The notes beneath the pieces are model-generated. The model saw only the letters and a program-made list of their open reading frames with translations. It was not told where the DNA came from and ran no database searches. A stretch of DNA of 5,444 nt from VGXO01 sp964614695 (GTDB lineage: Bacteria > Planctomycetota > Phycisphaerae > Phycisphaerales > SM1A02): NCBI GenBank assembly GCA_964614695.1, contig CAZTMB010000155.1, positions 1-5,444 of the forward strand, in the 5' to 3' direction. This document shows, one piece after another, positions 5,368-5,444 of this stretch (within the stretch, counting starts at the first letter, position 1; the number at the start of each line of letters is the position of its first letter). Both the position numbers and the translations under genes were made by a program.

Positions 5368-5444
5368 TCAGCCGAGCATCATCCGCAATCCGCCCGCGAG
5401 CAGCAGGGCGATGAACGCAAGGCGCACCGCCTTGATCGGCAGGC
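5368..5444 (-). CDS. C-terminal end of a membrane protein, possibly a TauE/SafE-type permease (partial)
   Basis: On the minus strand a frame enters from the window edge and ends at a TGA (plus-strand TCA, 5368-5370). The 24 visible residues start LPIKAVR, continue LAFIALLLAGGLRMM and finish LG. This is one transmembrane helix preceded by a Pro and a basic residue pair and ending almost at the stop. That is how many TauE/SafE (sulfite exporter-type) permeases end ('P.k.lR..F...L...g.rml'). Codons are strongly G/C-ending in this frame. A short tail cannot prove the family; any polytopic membrane protein ending in a helix would look similar. The gene is in the same direction as the SLOG gene, 127 bases upstream of it. 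Confidence 0.55.
   Translation of the reverse strand, partial: LPIKAVRLAFIALLLAGGLRMMLG

Overview
The window is GC-rich bacterial chromosomal DNA with tightly spaced genes and third codon positions dominated by G and C. Nothing in it fixes the taxon. The combination of an M48-type peptidase with a long C-terminal extension, a YbjN-like protein and a large SLOG-plus-membrane protein would suit a planctomycete (Phycisphaerae-like) or another high-GC environmental lineage, but that is only an impression. A run of exactly 100 N (3337-3436) shows that this is a scaffolded draft or metagenome assembly. No rRNA, tRNA, CRISPR array, insertion sequence or prophage gene is visible.

Layout. The first 71 bases probably hold the last codons of an upstream plus-strand gene. 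A four-helix membrane protein of the STM3941 type follows (start uncertain, 244 preferred, end 1167). About 360 bases without a convincing gene come next, ending in a weak promoter candidate. Then come a compact YbjN-domain protein (1530-2000) and a leader of about 210 bases. The leader holds a 42-codon open frame behind a perfect Shine-Dalgarno sequence and two hairpins. It leads into a zinc metallopeptidase gene (2213 to the N gap) whose C-terminus is lost in the gap. On the other side of the gap, in convergent orientation, lies the largest gene (3438-5240, minus strand): a 600-residue protein with an N-terminal SLOG-type Rossmannoid nucleotide-sensing domain and two pairs of transmembrane helices. 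Upstream of it, also on the minus strand, is the tail of a membrane protein that may be a TauE/SafE-type permease.

How the genes relate. The three plus-strand genes do not form a recognisable pathway. They look like separately started units, apart from possible coupling between the 42-codon frame and the peptidase. The most interesting gene is the SLOG-transmembrane protein. SLOG domains joined to two-helix membrane (SLATT-type) modules were proposed, from comparative genomics, to be ligand-gated membrane effectors of nucleotide-signalling conflict and immunity systems. Here both parts sit in one polypeptide, with no visible nucleotide-synthesising partner gene inside the window. That role is inferred from architecture only.
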